In this document: piece by piece, positions 1 to 8,224 of the stretch
Position numbering within the stretch: the first letter of the stretch is position 1
How the letters are laid out: the number at the start of each line of letters is the position of its first letter
Made by a program: the position numbers and the translations under genes
Source of the DNA: a candidate division SR1 bacterium
GTDB lineage: Bacteria; Patescibacteriota; Gracilibacteria; Absconditabacterales; Absconditicoccaceae
Reading direction: 5' to 3'
Assembly: GCA_025997135.1 (NCBI GenBank)
Contig: BNUE01000022.1
Location: forward strand, 1 to 18,073
DNA length: 18,073 nt
Notes under the pieces: model-generated
What the model was told of the DNA's origin: nothing
Database searches by the model: none
The model's input: the letters and a program-made list of their open reading frames with translations, nothing else

Positions 1-1899
1 ACAAAAGTTGAGAGTGATATAGCGAAAAGTGAAAGGTTATTTGCACAGACTGAAACTGATATTCAGACGAGGCAATTTTATAATTCAGAAACTCAAGAAT
101 TAGCTTTAAACCAGGTAAATCAGCTCAAACAAGAGCAAAAACAGACAGTTTCAAGAATTAGAGCTAATGTGAAAGCACTTAACGACTTAAATTATCCAGC
201 TCCAAGTCTAGAAATAGGAAGAGATGGATCAGTATGTCTCAATTATGAATGATCTAAATTCAAAATTTATCATCATACAGATACAAATTGAACCAAGACT
301 TACATTGAAGATAATTCCAAGTGATGGAATTCACGTCAGCAATTAAATACTTTAAACATGGACAGTTTTATGTTGTCTTTTTGAAATGCTTTAAGTAATC
401 TTAAACCTAATAGAAAGTATCAGATACCAGATTTAGTGAAAAAAATATATGATGGAATGGGATTTTGAGATAGACTGAAGAAATATGATACTGAATTTAA
501 AGAAAAACAATCTATAGAGCAAAATCAGCTAACAAAAGCAAAAATCCAAGCAAAAAAAGCTTCTGATAAGAGATTATCATGAACTCTAAAAGGGAAAACA
601 CAACAAGAAGATAAAAAGATTGGAGCTGAAGTTATACATTTAAATAATAGAGTAACTGTCGCTGAAAATATACAAAACACACTATGAGCATACAATGTAG
701 TCAAAAAATGATTTTGAACTTTAAATAAAGAATATAAAACTGCGATAAAGGAGATTGATGCGAAATGATGGTATGACAAAGGATTATCTAGTTTGATATG
801 AATGAACTATTCTCATCGAAAAGAACTTCTTCAAAATCAAAAATCATCGTTAGATAAGTATAGTATACAACTACAAAATGCTGTGCCAAAGTGAAAATTA
901 GCTTTTACGGATGAATTTTACTCTATATTCTGAGTGGAATATGATAAAAAGGCCATTTATCATTATGATCATATGAAGCAACTGTATAATAACAAAAAAG
1001 CATTAGAACTTCTAGATACTCAAATGAAAAATGAATTAGATACTTATAATGCTCGTTTGCAAGGACAAGCAGCTATGGCATTGTGATTTGGCGGTGGTGA
1101 TATAGAAGAAATAAATAAAATAATAGACAAGAATATAAAATTTAAAGAACACAAACTCAGAAACAAATATGAGTTAACTACCCAAAAGATACAGAATAAT
1201 ATAAGAGATTTATGATGAGATTATTGATTTTCGTCAGATCAACTAAGTGACAAATTAAAAATTGCTAGAGAATGTGCGTTTGGAAAAAAACGGGATGTTA
1301 CGATATTTTTAACTGAAAACGAAGATGCTGAATTTAGACTAGGTCTAGTCAAATTAATGATTAATGTATGAATAACTATTGGAACTTGATGATCGGGTCG
1401 ATGGGTATGACCTACAATATCTGGTAGTGTAACGTTAGCTCAAGAGGTAATAAATAATTCAACAGACGATAAAAAAGTAACAACCACAGATGTTGCAAAG
1501 TCATGATGACGTGTGATTTCTGCAGCTCTAACCTATTTTATCCCTTGATGATGAATCCCTATAGATATAGCGGTTAATAATATGTTAGATAAAGATAATA
1601 ACCCCAATTATCTAAATCGTATAAATGAATTACTTAATGAGGTTTCTACTACACAAGAGCAAAAAGAAGCTGCTAAGATTACTGAGATAAACGGCAAAAA
1701 AATTATAAAACAATATTCTTGATATATTAAAGACGATACAGGTCAAACATTTATTTTTGAAACTGAAGACTGATTGTTTATAAAGCAAGGCAATGGTTTA
1801 GAAAAACTTAGAATCAACGAAAATGGAAGTTATACAAGCGAAAAAAACAATACAATACTGACTATCCCTTCCCTGGCAAGCCCAATTTGAATAGAATAA
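1..1899 (+). CDS. Large coiled-coil protein of unknown function, 5' end outside the window
   Basis: Frame 1 is open from the first base to TAA at 1897-1899 (632 codons) if UGA is read as Gly. About 29 in-frame UGA codons occur, including three in a row at 1546-1554 (Pro-Gly-Gly-Gly). The first ~430 residues are rich in Lys, Gln, Glu, Asn and Leu with heptad-like spacing, which suggests long coiled coils. Residues ~448-470 and ~505-524 are Gly-rich hydrophobic stretches separated by a polar linker. They could be membrane-inserting segments or a compact Gly-rich fold. The C-terminal ~100 residues are polar, with a pattern suggesting beta strands. I recognise no family. Size and composition resemble large surface or envelope proteins of CPR bacteria, but that is only an impression. 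It converges with the lipoprotein gene, with 17 bp between the two stop codons. That it is a real gene is secure; its function is unknown. Confidence 0.8.
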
Positions 1900-1916
1900 C
1901 ATAAAAATATAAGAGA

Positions 1917-2648
1917 TTAAGGAGTATTTGTAAAATCACCCTTTATAGTATTTAGATCGGAAGAAATAAAATATAATTCTTTTGAGATTTCTATAAATTT
2001 ATTAAAAAAATTCTGTGGCGTTTTTATTCCTTCATTATGAAATTCAGTCATAGCGTAAAAACGATTAGGTTTATTATTTTGTAGCATAGATACTCATTTT
2101 TCACCATTTTCATTTATTCCTGATTGATAACGTAAATCTGAAATTATCTTTCCTAAACTATTTATCTCATTGATAATGATCATCTTTTTAGTTACGTACA
2201 TAACTATTTCGGTAGCTACGTTTTTGTTATCAGAATTTTTTAAATCAATGGGAAAAGATAAGATTTCAATATCTCATTTTTTTTCAATTCCTGCATATCT
2301 ACTATATTTTTCAGCACCTTTTTTCCACTGAGGATAGATATAATCCCCCATAAGTGTCTCAAAATCCTTTGTTATAGGAAAACTTTCGTTACTATCCTGG
2401 TTATTATCTATGTTTCCTTTGTTTGAAGAATTTCACATCATTTTATTATCATTAGAATCTAAAACTACTTCTATTTTATCCTTTTCTTCTTCATTTTGCA
2501 AATTATCATCAACTTTCTTTTCAGGTCAGCAAGCATTTAAAACAGAAAATAAAGCTAATCCAGTCAACGTTTTAGCTCAAAAATCACGAAAGTGAGTGAA
2601 CTTTTCGCGAGTGGGAGCTGAAATATGAGGAAAATCAAATTTATTCAT
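1917..2648 (-). CDS. Putative lipoprotein of unknown function
   Basis: A 243-residue frame with UGA as Gly, ending in TAA. The N-terminus has a charged region of ~29 residues, a hydrophobic run (TLTGLALFSVLNA) and a lipobox L-N-A-C with Cys40. This predicts signal peptidase II cleavage and lipid anchoring at Cys40, followed by a UGA-encoded Gly. The n-region is longer than usual. The mature part starts with an acidic, Asn- and Asp-rich linker (residues ~45-85), followed by a mixed alpha/beta-looking domain that I cannot assign. The start is supported by a strong promoter whose -10 box ends only 6 nt before the ATG, so the transcript probably begins at the A of ATG and is leaderless. It is a single-gene unit: tsaD, upstream on the same strand, ends at 2710 beyond this promoter. 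Surface exposure is an inference. Confidence 0.8.
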
Positions 2649-2654
2649 TTCTTT

Positions 2655-2682
2655 ATTATACTCAGAATTTTCCAAAAGTCAA
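2655..2682 (-). promoter_or_regulatory. Sigma70-type promoter of the lipoprotein gene (leaderless)
   Basis: On the minus strand TTGACT (2682-2677), a 16-bp spacer ending in TGAG, and TATAAT (2660-2655). The A of the start codon lies 7 nt downstream of the -10 box, which is the usual transcription start position. No room remains for a ribosome binding site. Confidence 0.8.
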
Positions 2683-2709
2683 GTGGTTTTTTGTGTAAAT
2701 TCTAATATT

Positions 2710-3786
2710 TTATAGAATATTTAGCTGATGCAGGATTCATGCTACTCAGATCATGGCTCAGTTATCGGTGGAATAGACTTTTTTGGCAGGGGAGAGAAAT
2801 TTCGGAGATGAAAATTTTCAGAGAATTTTTTCAGATGATTTCAGAGAATTTTCAATATATTCTACTAATCTGTCGTTTGCAGAGACTCCACCTGCGATAG
2901 CGATGGTTTTTGCGTCGTATTCTTTTCTGCATTTCAAAAGGCGGTTTGCGAGGGTTTCGATGGTGGCTTCCTGGAATTCGTAGGCTATATCTGAAATGTC
3001 GTTTTCAGTCAGATTTTTATTTTCGTTTTTTAATTTTCAGAGTAGGAAAGAAACTTGACTCTTCATTCACGAAAAGCTAAAAGTGTAGTTTCAGTCGGCA
3101 TCTTTGGGCAGAAAAATGCGTTTGAAGTGATATCTCTCGTTGGGTCAGCCTTTTTTTGCTTGCAATGAAATTCGTGGTCATCCAGGGTAGGGTCAGCCGA
3201 GCATTTTGGATACTTTATCGAAAGCTTCTCATGAGGCATCGTCGAGAGTGTATGCTTTTTTAATAACCTCCCACCCCTTCGGGGAGCCCACCTGACATGG
3301 GGCAAAACTTTTTTGATCTGGATTGCCAAGTTGTTCGGTTTCTACTAAATAAATGTCGTTGTGTCCGCCAGATGCGGTGAGAATGACCATCGGAAATGCT
3401 ATGTCTGTCAGCTTTCTGTCTAATAATACGGAAAAAATGTGTCAATGTATGTGATTGACTGGGACGAGAGGTTTGTGAAAATATTCGGCGAGCATGGTGG
3501 CGACTGATTTTCCGACGACTAGTGAACCAGGGAGTCAGGGGTGAGTAGTGGTAGATATGAAGTTGACTTTCGCGATTTCGTCCCATCCGATTTCTTGTAG
3601 GAGGGCGATAATTTTTTCTGAGTGAAGGCGAGAAGCTATTTCTGGGAGGACTCAGCCAAATTTTGTGTGATCTGCGATCTGAGAGTAGGCGATAAGTTTT
3701 TCAACCTTAAAAGTTCATCACTGTGTGTGCGAGATGATGGCGAGAGAGGTGTCGTCGCAACTGGTTTCTATGGCTAGGGTTTTCAC
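2710..3786 (-). CDS. tsaD: tRNA N6-threonylcarbamoyladenosine transferase TsaD
   Basis: TsaD transfers the threonylcarbamoyl group from threonylcarbamoyl-AMP to A37 of tRNAs that read ANN codons, working with TsaB and TsaE in the cytoplasm. The 358-residue product (UGA=Gly, ~16 UGA codons) starts with the family's ASKHA signature form 'LAIETSCDDTSLAI'. It has the metal-binding H-x3-H within 'NHIHGH', then 'ILTASGGHND', 'DDASGEAFDKVSKMLGG', 'IAGGVSAND' near the C-terminus and the late metal Asp in 'STDNGAMIGVAG'. The start is GTG, because no in-frame ATG precedes the conserved N-terminus, and no Shine-Dalgarno sequence is visible. It is ~20 residues longer than usual. The extra length sits between 'GGHNDIYLVE' and 'DDASGEAFDK' and coincides with a GC-rich palindrome. 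It lies 45 bp downstream of the helix-hairpin-helix gene, probably in one transcript with it and uvrB. Confidence 0.95.
2817..2852 (-). repeat. Paired CAGAGAATT repeat in the 3' part of tsaD
   Basis: Exact copies of CAGAGAATT (plus-strand reading) at 2819-2827 and 2842-2850, start to start 23 bp. The same 23-bp pairing occurs between the helix-hairpin-helix gene and tsaD. Here it is inside coding sequence (Asn-Ser-Leu-Lys and Ile-Leu-Gly-Lys codons), so it may be coincidence or a copy of the same unit. Confidence 0.45.
3262..3309 (-). repeat. GC-rich palindromic insertion inside tsaD
   Basis: This ~48-bp stretch stands out from the AT-rich background. It holds the perfect hairpin CCCC-TTC-GGGG (3274-3284), flanked by direct CCCACC copies at 3270-3275 and 3287-3292. 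It is read in frame by tsaD and adds roughly 20 residues ('GNPDQKSFAPCQVGSPKGWE' region) where TsaD families normally have a short loop. This resembles a small palindromic element inserted in frame, like the Rickettsia palindromic elements in principle. Its identity as a mobile repeat is inference. Confidence 0.55.
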
Positions 3787-3831
3787 GGGGGAGAATATCA
3801 GAGAATTAAAAGGGATAATTTCAGAGAATTA
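3787..3831 (-). repeat. Leader repeat upstream of tsaD
   Basis: The 45-bp gap between the helix-hairpin-helix gene's stop and the tsaD GTG contains two CAGAGAATT copies (3799-3807 and 3822-3830) 23 bp apart. Read on the minus strand it is AATAATTCTCTG, then TTTTAATTCTCTG, then a pyrimidine-rich TTCTCCCCC directly before GTG. The gap before the neighbouring gene at 4117-4152 has the same order of elements, so the two leaders look homologous. No Shine-Dalgarno or promoter is visible. Confidence 0.55.
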
Positions 3832-4116
3832 TTAGCATCCTTTTCGTGTAGTTTTTCGTTCAAGGTCTGGGTATCTGGCTTCAAATTCTATAGCAGAGGA
3901 CTTGTGGATAGTGTTTCGCTTTACTCATTTTGAGGCTCAGATGATACTTGCCAATGCACAGCGGCAGAGAGTAGGATCGATCTTGGTTTTTAGCTGATAA
4001 AAGATTTCGTAGGGGTCGCGTGAAAGGAACTGGTCTGGAGTCGTAATTCAGATTTTTATTAGTTTGTCTGCTATGACTGGTCAAATGTTGGGGAGAGTAG
4101 TGAGAGGGGATTTCAT
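3832..4116 (-). CDS. Small helix-hairpin-helix protein, Cdd1/TfoX-C-like
   Basis: A 94-residue product with four UGA-Gly codons out of five Gly. Residues ~7-22 ('LPNIGPVIADKLIKIGI') form a classic helix-hairpin-helix with its G-h-G-type turn. They are followed by 'TTPDQFLSRDPYEIFYQL' and a conserved-looking 'CRCALASIIGASKG'. This order (HhH, 'GI..p..l...dP..ly..l', Cys-containing helix) matches the 'pathogenicity locus' Cdd1 family and, less closely, the TfoX C-terminal domain. Such domains usually bind nucleic acid without sequence specificity, and no enzymatic residues are evident. The gene sits between the truncated uvrB (36 bp upstream) and tsaD (45 bp downstream), apparently co-transcribed. 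It may be a DNA-repair accessory, though this rests on position only. The start ATG has no Shine-Dalgarno; TCCT lies just before it. Confidence 0.75.
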
Positions 4117-4152
4117 AGGAGTATTTCAGAAAATTAAAACAGAGAATTATTT
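4117..4152 (-). repeat. Leader repeat between uvrB and the helix-hairpin-helix gene
   Basis: The 36-bp gap holds CAGAGAATT (4140-4148) and the variant CAGAAAATT (4127-4135), 13 bp apart. In minus-strand order it reads AATAATTCTCTG, then TTTTAATTTTCTG, then ACTCCT and ATG. It matches the tsaD leader apart from a ~10-bp deletion between the two copies. Confidence 0.55.
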
Positions 4153-5718
4153 CTAATTTGAAGCTAAACTTTTGTCATCTCAAAATACCTCTAAAAGTAC
4201 TTCTTTTTCATCTTCATTTTCATCTACATCATGAAAAAACTCTGAGAGATGAGGCTTTTTGTCTAGCAATTTATCAAAAGATGCGAGTAGAGTAGAATAA
4301 TCTCAACTTTTGGGATAAATATATGAGATGGGGTCTAATAATCCTGTGGGTCTGATAATTTGCTCTACAACTTGGTCGCTGAGCTGAATTTCGTATTCTC
4401 AAGGTGTGGCTGAGAGAAAAATTGCTTTACTATTTATCTTGAGTTTACTACGCAGGTTCTCAATTTGGTTCTCTTTTCTACCAGATTGTGTCTTGGCTCA
4501 AGAATTTAGTTCAAGGCTGGCTTCGTCTAGATTGATCTCATCTAAATTCTTCCATCATAAAATAGCTTCTAACTCTTCAAATCTGAGTGGACGATGATCG
4601 ATGGCACTTGGTAGGCGAAAACCGTAATTAATCAGATTTGTTTTTCTGGCTTTGTCTCATTGTGCCATTGCATTGAGTTGTGGTATGGTCATATGACTTT
4701 CATCGATAATCAATAGGAAATCTTCAGGGAAATAGTCAAAAATTGTATTTGGGCTTTCACCAGGTAAGCGTCTGTCGAAATAGGGAGAATAATTCTCAAT
4801 CCCGTTTACGAAGCCAGTTTCTCTGATCATTCTGATGTCATATTCAACTCTTTTTTTGATTCTCTCAGCTTCGACTAGCATTCATTTTTTGGTAAAATCC
4901 TTGACTCTGAGGTCTTTTTCGGCATTCATTTGTGATAAAATAGTCTCTAAATCTGATGTGTCCTGTAAGTACTGCGTGGCGGGTCGAAGTATGACTTGTG
5001 AAACGGGATTTATTAGTTCAAAAGTGAGATAATCTCTAACTTCAATATGTTCTAATTTGTCTTCGTCAAAAATACATCTGTAAACATGCTTTTCAGTAGA
5101 GGAATAGATATCTAGCCTTTCACCCTGTAAATCAAACATACTTGGCTCTATTTTTCAGTGAACAGGTTTATATTGCATATGGAGAAGCTGGCTTTTTACC
5201 TCTCAGAAATCGTAATTATTTCAAACTTTGAGCTGAAGGCAATTTTCTTTGAAAAATCTGGCTTGTCATAGTCCATATAGACTGGATGCTGATGCAACTA
5301 CGATTACATCTTTTCTAGATAGAAGAGATGCCATAGTTGCCAAGCGGTACATTTCGATTTCTTGGTTGATTGTTGCTTCTTTTTCGATATAAACTCCAGA
5401 ATTTGGCAGATAACTTTCTGGTTGATAATAGTCAAAATATGATACAAAATAATGTACAGCATTATGTGGAAAAAAGTGTTTAAATTCGGTAGAAAGTTGG
5501 GCAGCTAGAGTTTTATTGTGCGAAATTATTAAAGTCGGTTTTTGCTCTTTTTGGATTATGTTGGCGATGGTGAATGTTTTCCCAGTTCCTGTCGCTCAGA
5601 GTAGAGTAATCTTATCTTTTCAGTCTTCAAAAGCTTGTACAATTTCGGCGATTGCTTTAGGTTGATCACCAGCAGGTTGATAACTGGATTCTAATTGAAA
5701 TTTTCAGTCGGATGTCAT
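4153..5718 (-). CDS. uvrB: UvrABC system protein B, lacking the C-terminal helicase domain
   Basis: UvrB is the damage-verifying, helicase-like subunit of nucleotide excision repair. The 521-residue product has '[11 protein letters not shown]', Walker A 'GATGTGKT' (residues 41-48), the beta-hairpin region '[19 protein letters not shown]', '[14 protein letters not shown]', the DEAD-box equivalent 'IDESH' near residue 338, '[11 protein letters not shown]', 'FLSATPGEYE' and '[11 protein letters not shown]'. A Lys/Asn-rich insertion of roughly 45 residues lies before the SATP motif. After 'RPTGLLDP' (ends ~463) only ~58 residues remain, acidic and dissimilar to UvrB, before TAG. The second RecA-like domain (motifs IV-VI, normally with 'GINLLREGLD' and 'QTIGRAARN') and the UvrC-binding UVR motif are absent. 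The neighbouring frames hold a different gene, so a simple frameshift does not explain this. UvrB is usually ~660-670 residues. The start fits the family N-terminus. Confidence 0.9.
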
Positions 5719-5750
5719 CTGAGGTTTATTATTTTTATAAAACAGGATTA

Positions 5751-5778
5751 AGCATAATAAAGTAGGTATGATTTGCAA
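5751..5778 (-). promoter_or_regulatory. Candidate promoter of the uvrB cluster
   Basis: Minus strand TTGCAA (5778-5773), a 16-bp spacer, and TATGCT (5756-5751), about 32 nt before the uvrB ATG. The same -10 sequence is used upstream of lysS. Confidence 0.55.
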
Positions 5779-5800
5779 TAAATTTTTTTTGAAGAAAGTG

Positions 5801-5832
5801 AAAAGCCTACTTTTATTGTAGGCTTTGTTTTT
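5801..5832 (-). terminator. Hairpin terminator overlapping the pgsA stop codon
   Basis: A 9-bp perfect inverted repeat, AAAGCCTAC (5802-5810) and GTAGGCTTT (5818-5826), with a 7-base loop. The pgsA TAA lies across the loop. In the plus direction it is followed by a T-rich run. In the pgsA direction only a short TTTT follows the stem, so termination there may be weaker. Confidence 0.6.
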
Positions 5833-6463
5833 TGTGCTTTTGAAAGCTTCTAAATGCGTATTGTATTGGTGAGGCAATCAGTAAAATACTGGTTAACCAA
5901 TGAAAATAGTATCCAATCAACTCACTAAACACAATCCATGGCTGTGGTATTGTGATCGTAAAATGAAAATCATTGGATAATATAATGTTTATACAGCTAA
6001 GAATAAGTGGCAAGATGTAATGGAACAAAAAGTGTAATAAAAAGCTGATACAAACTGCCCACATCGTTATTTTACCAAACATATTGGATTTTGATTCGGC
6101 TTTTTTTCCTGTTTTTTTTATATAAATCCATCCAACACTCAAAAATGTGAGATGAATTATGAGTGCATAACAGAGAAATTCTGGAATTAGTCGTTGATAC
6201 CATAGAGAGAATCCCATAACTATAAATAGGAATTTATCAGCGATTGGGTCCAGTATCTTGCCTAATTCTGTCTCGCAATGGTATTTCCTAGCTACTTTTC
6301 CATCTAGAATATCAGTTAATATGCCGATTAGACATAGTAAATATCCAATTCCTATATCTCCTTCATATATTAGTATCCCTCCATAAAGGATAATGGGGAA
6401 CCTACAATATGTGATTATATTAGCAGGAGATCTCCACTCTGCTGTTTTAATTTTATTTTTCAT
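5813..6463 (-). CDS. pgsA: CDP-alcohol phosphatidyltransferase, probable CDP-diacylglycerol-glycerol-3-phosphate 3-phosphatidyltransferase
   Basis: An integral membrane enzyme that makes phosphatidylglycerophosphate from CDP-diacylglycerol. The catalytic signature D-G-x2-A-R-x8-G-x3-D-x3-D is exact, within 'DGKVAR', 'ELGKILDPIAD' (Asp54, Asp72 and Asp76 in this numbering, with Asp51 preceding). Several hydrophobic helices surround it and the tail is basic ('FQKHKKQSLQ'). A longer frame starts at ATG 6490, but that codon lies 2 nt past the -10 box and would precede the transcript start. The ATG at 6463 is preferred, giving 216 residues with an AGG 8 nt upstream. None of the 13 glycines is encoded by UGA, unlike the neighbouring genes, which hints at recent acquisition or selection against UGA. 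Other CDP-alcohol transferases share the motif; PgsA fits best by length and motif context. Confidence 0.85.
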   Translation of the reverse strand: MKNKIKTAEWRSPANIITYCRFPIILYGGILIYEGDIGIGYLLCLIGILTDILDGKVARKYHCETELGKILDPIADKFLFIVMGFSLWYQRLIPEFLCYALIIHLTFLSVGWIYIKKTGKKAESKSNMFGKITMWAVCISFLLHFLFHYILPLILSCINIILSNDFHFTITIPQPWIVFSELIGYYFHWLTSILLIASPIQYAFRSFQKHKKQSLQ

Positions 6464-6492
6464 AAAGAACCTATTTTTTTTATTTATCATTT

Positions 6493-6520
6493 ATTATACT
6501 CAAAAATTTGTAAAAGTCAA
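6493..6520 (-). promoter_or_regulatory. Promoter of pgsA
   Basis: Minus strand TTGACT (6520-6515), a 16-bp spacer ending in TGAG, and TATAAT (6498-6493). It is nearly identical to the lipoprotein promoter over the whole -35 to -10 stretch. It lies back to back with the lysS promoter, with 14 bp between the two -35 boxes. Confidence 0.8.
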
Positions 6521-6534
6521 TAGTAATTTTTGAC

Positions 6535-6562
6535 TTGAAATTGTGGATTGAAATGATATGCT
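6535..6562 (+). promoter_or_regulatory. Candidate promoter of lysS
   Basis: TTGAAA (6535-6540), a 16-bp spacer, and TATGCT (6557-6562), leaving about 30 nt of untranslated leader before the lysS ATG. A TTGACT at 6530-6535 overlaps the -35 but is badly spaced. Confidence 0.55.
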
Positions 6563-6598
6563 TTAAATCAGCTTTATTTTACTATTTTTCAATTACCA

Positions 6599-8191
6599 AT
6601 GGCAGAACAATTATCAGAAAGAGAAGTCAGAATCCAGAAAGTCGTGAAAATGAAGGCGATGGGAGTGATTCCTTTCGCACAGAGTTATGATAAAACCCAC
6701 TTGATAAGTGATATAATAAAACAGTATGAAAAAGCTGACCTTCGCGATATAGAAACTATTATTACGAGCCCAGTCGTTCAAGTTAGCACTGCTGGTAGAT
6801 TAACCCTTTATCGTTCTCACTGAAAACTGGCTTTTGCTCGTTTGCTCGATAGTACGGAACAGATTCAGCTGATGTTTCATAGGGATAACTGTAAAATTAA
6901 TATTGGCTGACAGCTATCAGTTTGACTGGATTTTTCGGCTACGCCTCAGAATGACGATGCCGTGGAGATGACTGCGTATAAATTTATGGAAAAAATGGTG
7001 GATATGGGAGATTTTATTTGAGTGAAATGAGAAGTATTTCGTACCCACAAAGGCGAATTGACGATTTTTGTGTCAGAATTTTCTTTCTTGTCCAAATCTA
7101 TTCGCTGATTACCCGAAAAATATCACGGTTTGTCAGATCCTGAGGAGCTTTATCGCAAGAGATACCTGGATATGACGATGAATCCTGAGACATACAAACG
7201 CTTCCTTTTTAAATCCAAGTTTTATCAGACCTTGAGAGAGTTTTACACGCAGGAATGATTTATCGAAATTCAGACTCCAATATTAGATAATGCAGCTTCA
7301 GGTGCGGCAGCTCGCCCATTTGTCACTCATCATAATGATTATGATGTGGATGTATATTTACGTATTGCTTTTGAGACTTCACTCAAAAAGGCGACAGTTG
7401 GTAGATTTGAAAAGGTTTTTGAGATTTGACAGGATTTTAGAAATGAGGGTTCTGACCCGTCTCACCTACAGGAATTCACACAGGTCGAGCATTATGCGGT
7501 TTACCGAAATTATGAAGACAATATGCGTTTCACAGAGAAGATGCTAGATTATCTCTTCGAAAAATTAAAAATAAATAAAAAGCTGAAGGTAAAAGACAAA
7601 GAATGAATTGAAAAGGAGGTAGATTTTACTACTCCGCGAGAGAGAATTGATTATACTAAGTGAGTAAATGAGGCTTCTGGACTAGATATTTCACAGTATT
7701 GAGAAAAAGATGCTGATAAACTCCGCTCAGATATTAGAGCAAAAGGCATTGAATTTGAATGAATGGATGAGATGGGAACTACTACTTTGATAGATTATCT
7801 GTACAAAAAAGTCCTACGTCCAAAGATTATTTGACCTGCTTTTATCTACAATTATCCAGTCATTATGCAACCTCTGGCTCGTGTATCTGACAAAGATTCA
7901 AATATTGTAGAGCAGTTTCAGCTGTTAGTTAACTGACGAGAAATCTGTAAAGCTTATTCAGAACTCGTAGATCCACTTCTTCAGCAAGCAAATTTCGACA
8001 AACAAGCTGAAAGTGAAGATGAAGAAACTACTAGTGGAGACGATGCATTTGTGGAAGCTATGGAATATGGTATGCCTCCACAGTCAGGTTTTGGAATGGG
8101 ATTAGAAAGGATTTTAGCAATTCTGACAGAACAGGATAATCTGCGTGATGTGGTGATGTTCCCACTGATGAAGCCTAGAAATGAAGAATAG
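6599..8191 (+). CDS. lysS: Lysyl-tRNA synthetase, class II
   Basis: Charges tRNA-Lys in the cytoplasm. The 530-residue product ends in TAG and contains 14 in-frame UGA codons against about 17 GGN. Family landmarks are the N-terminal OB-fold region with '[17 protein letters not shown]' and '[18 protein letters not shown]'. Class II motif 1 lies around '[16 protein letters not shown]'. Motif 2 is 'FEIGQDFRNEG' (Gly277 is UGA at 7427-7429). '[10 protein letters not shown]' and '[16 protein letters not shown]' (Gly446 is UGA at 7934) follow, then motif 3 'GFGMGLERI' (497-505). UGA falls repeatedly where LysRS has glycine, and no homologous position has Trp or a stop. Length is normal (~500). The start matches the usual 'LSE.E..R..K...M...G..P' opening; no Shine-Dalgarno sequence is visible. 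Residues linking motifs 2 and 3 are divergent, but the assignment as LysRS rather than AspRS is firm. Confidence 0.95.
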
Positions 8192-8224
8192 TAAACTGTT
8201 TTTATCTTTTAAAAAAGTATAAGT

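Noticed and set aside
3063-3586. Two minus-strand open frames of 88 and 108 codons overlapping tsaD
   Set aside because: They are in the wrong frame; the full tsaD frame with UGA as Gly runs through both.
6599-8191. lysS and other genes read as pseudogenes riddled with TGA stops
   Set aside because: The TGAs coincide with conserved glycines in several unrelated families, so they are sense codons.
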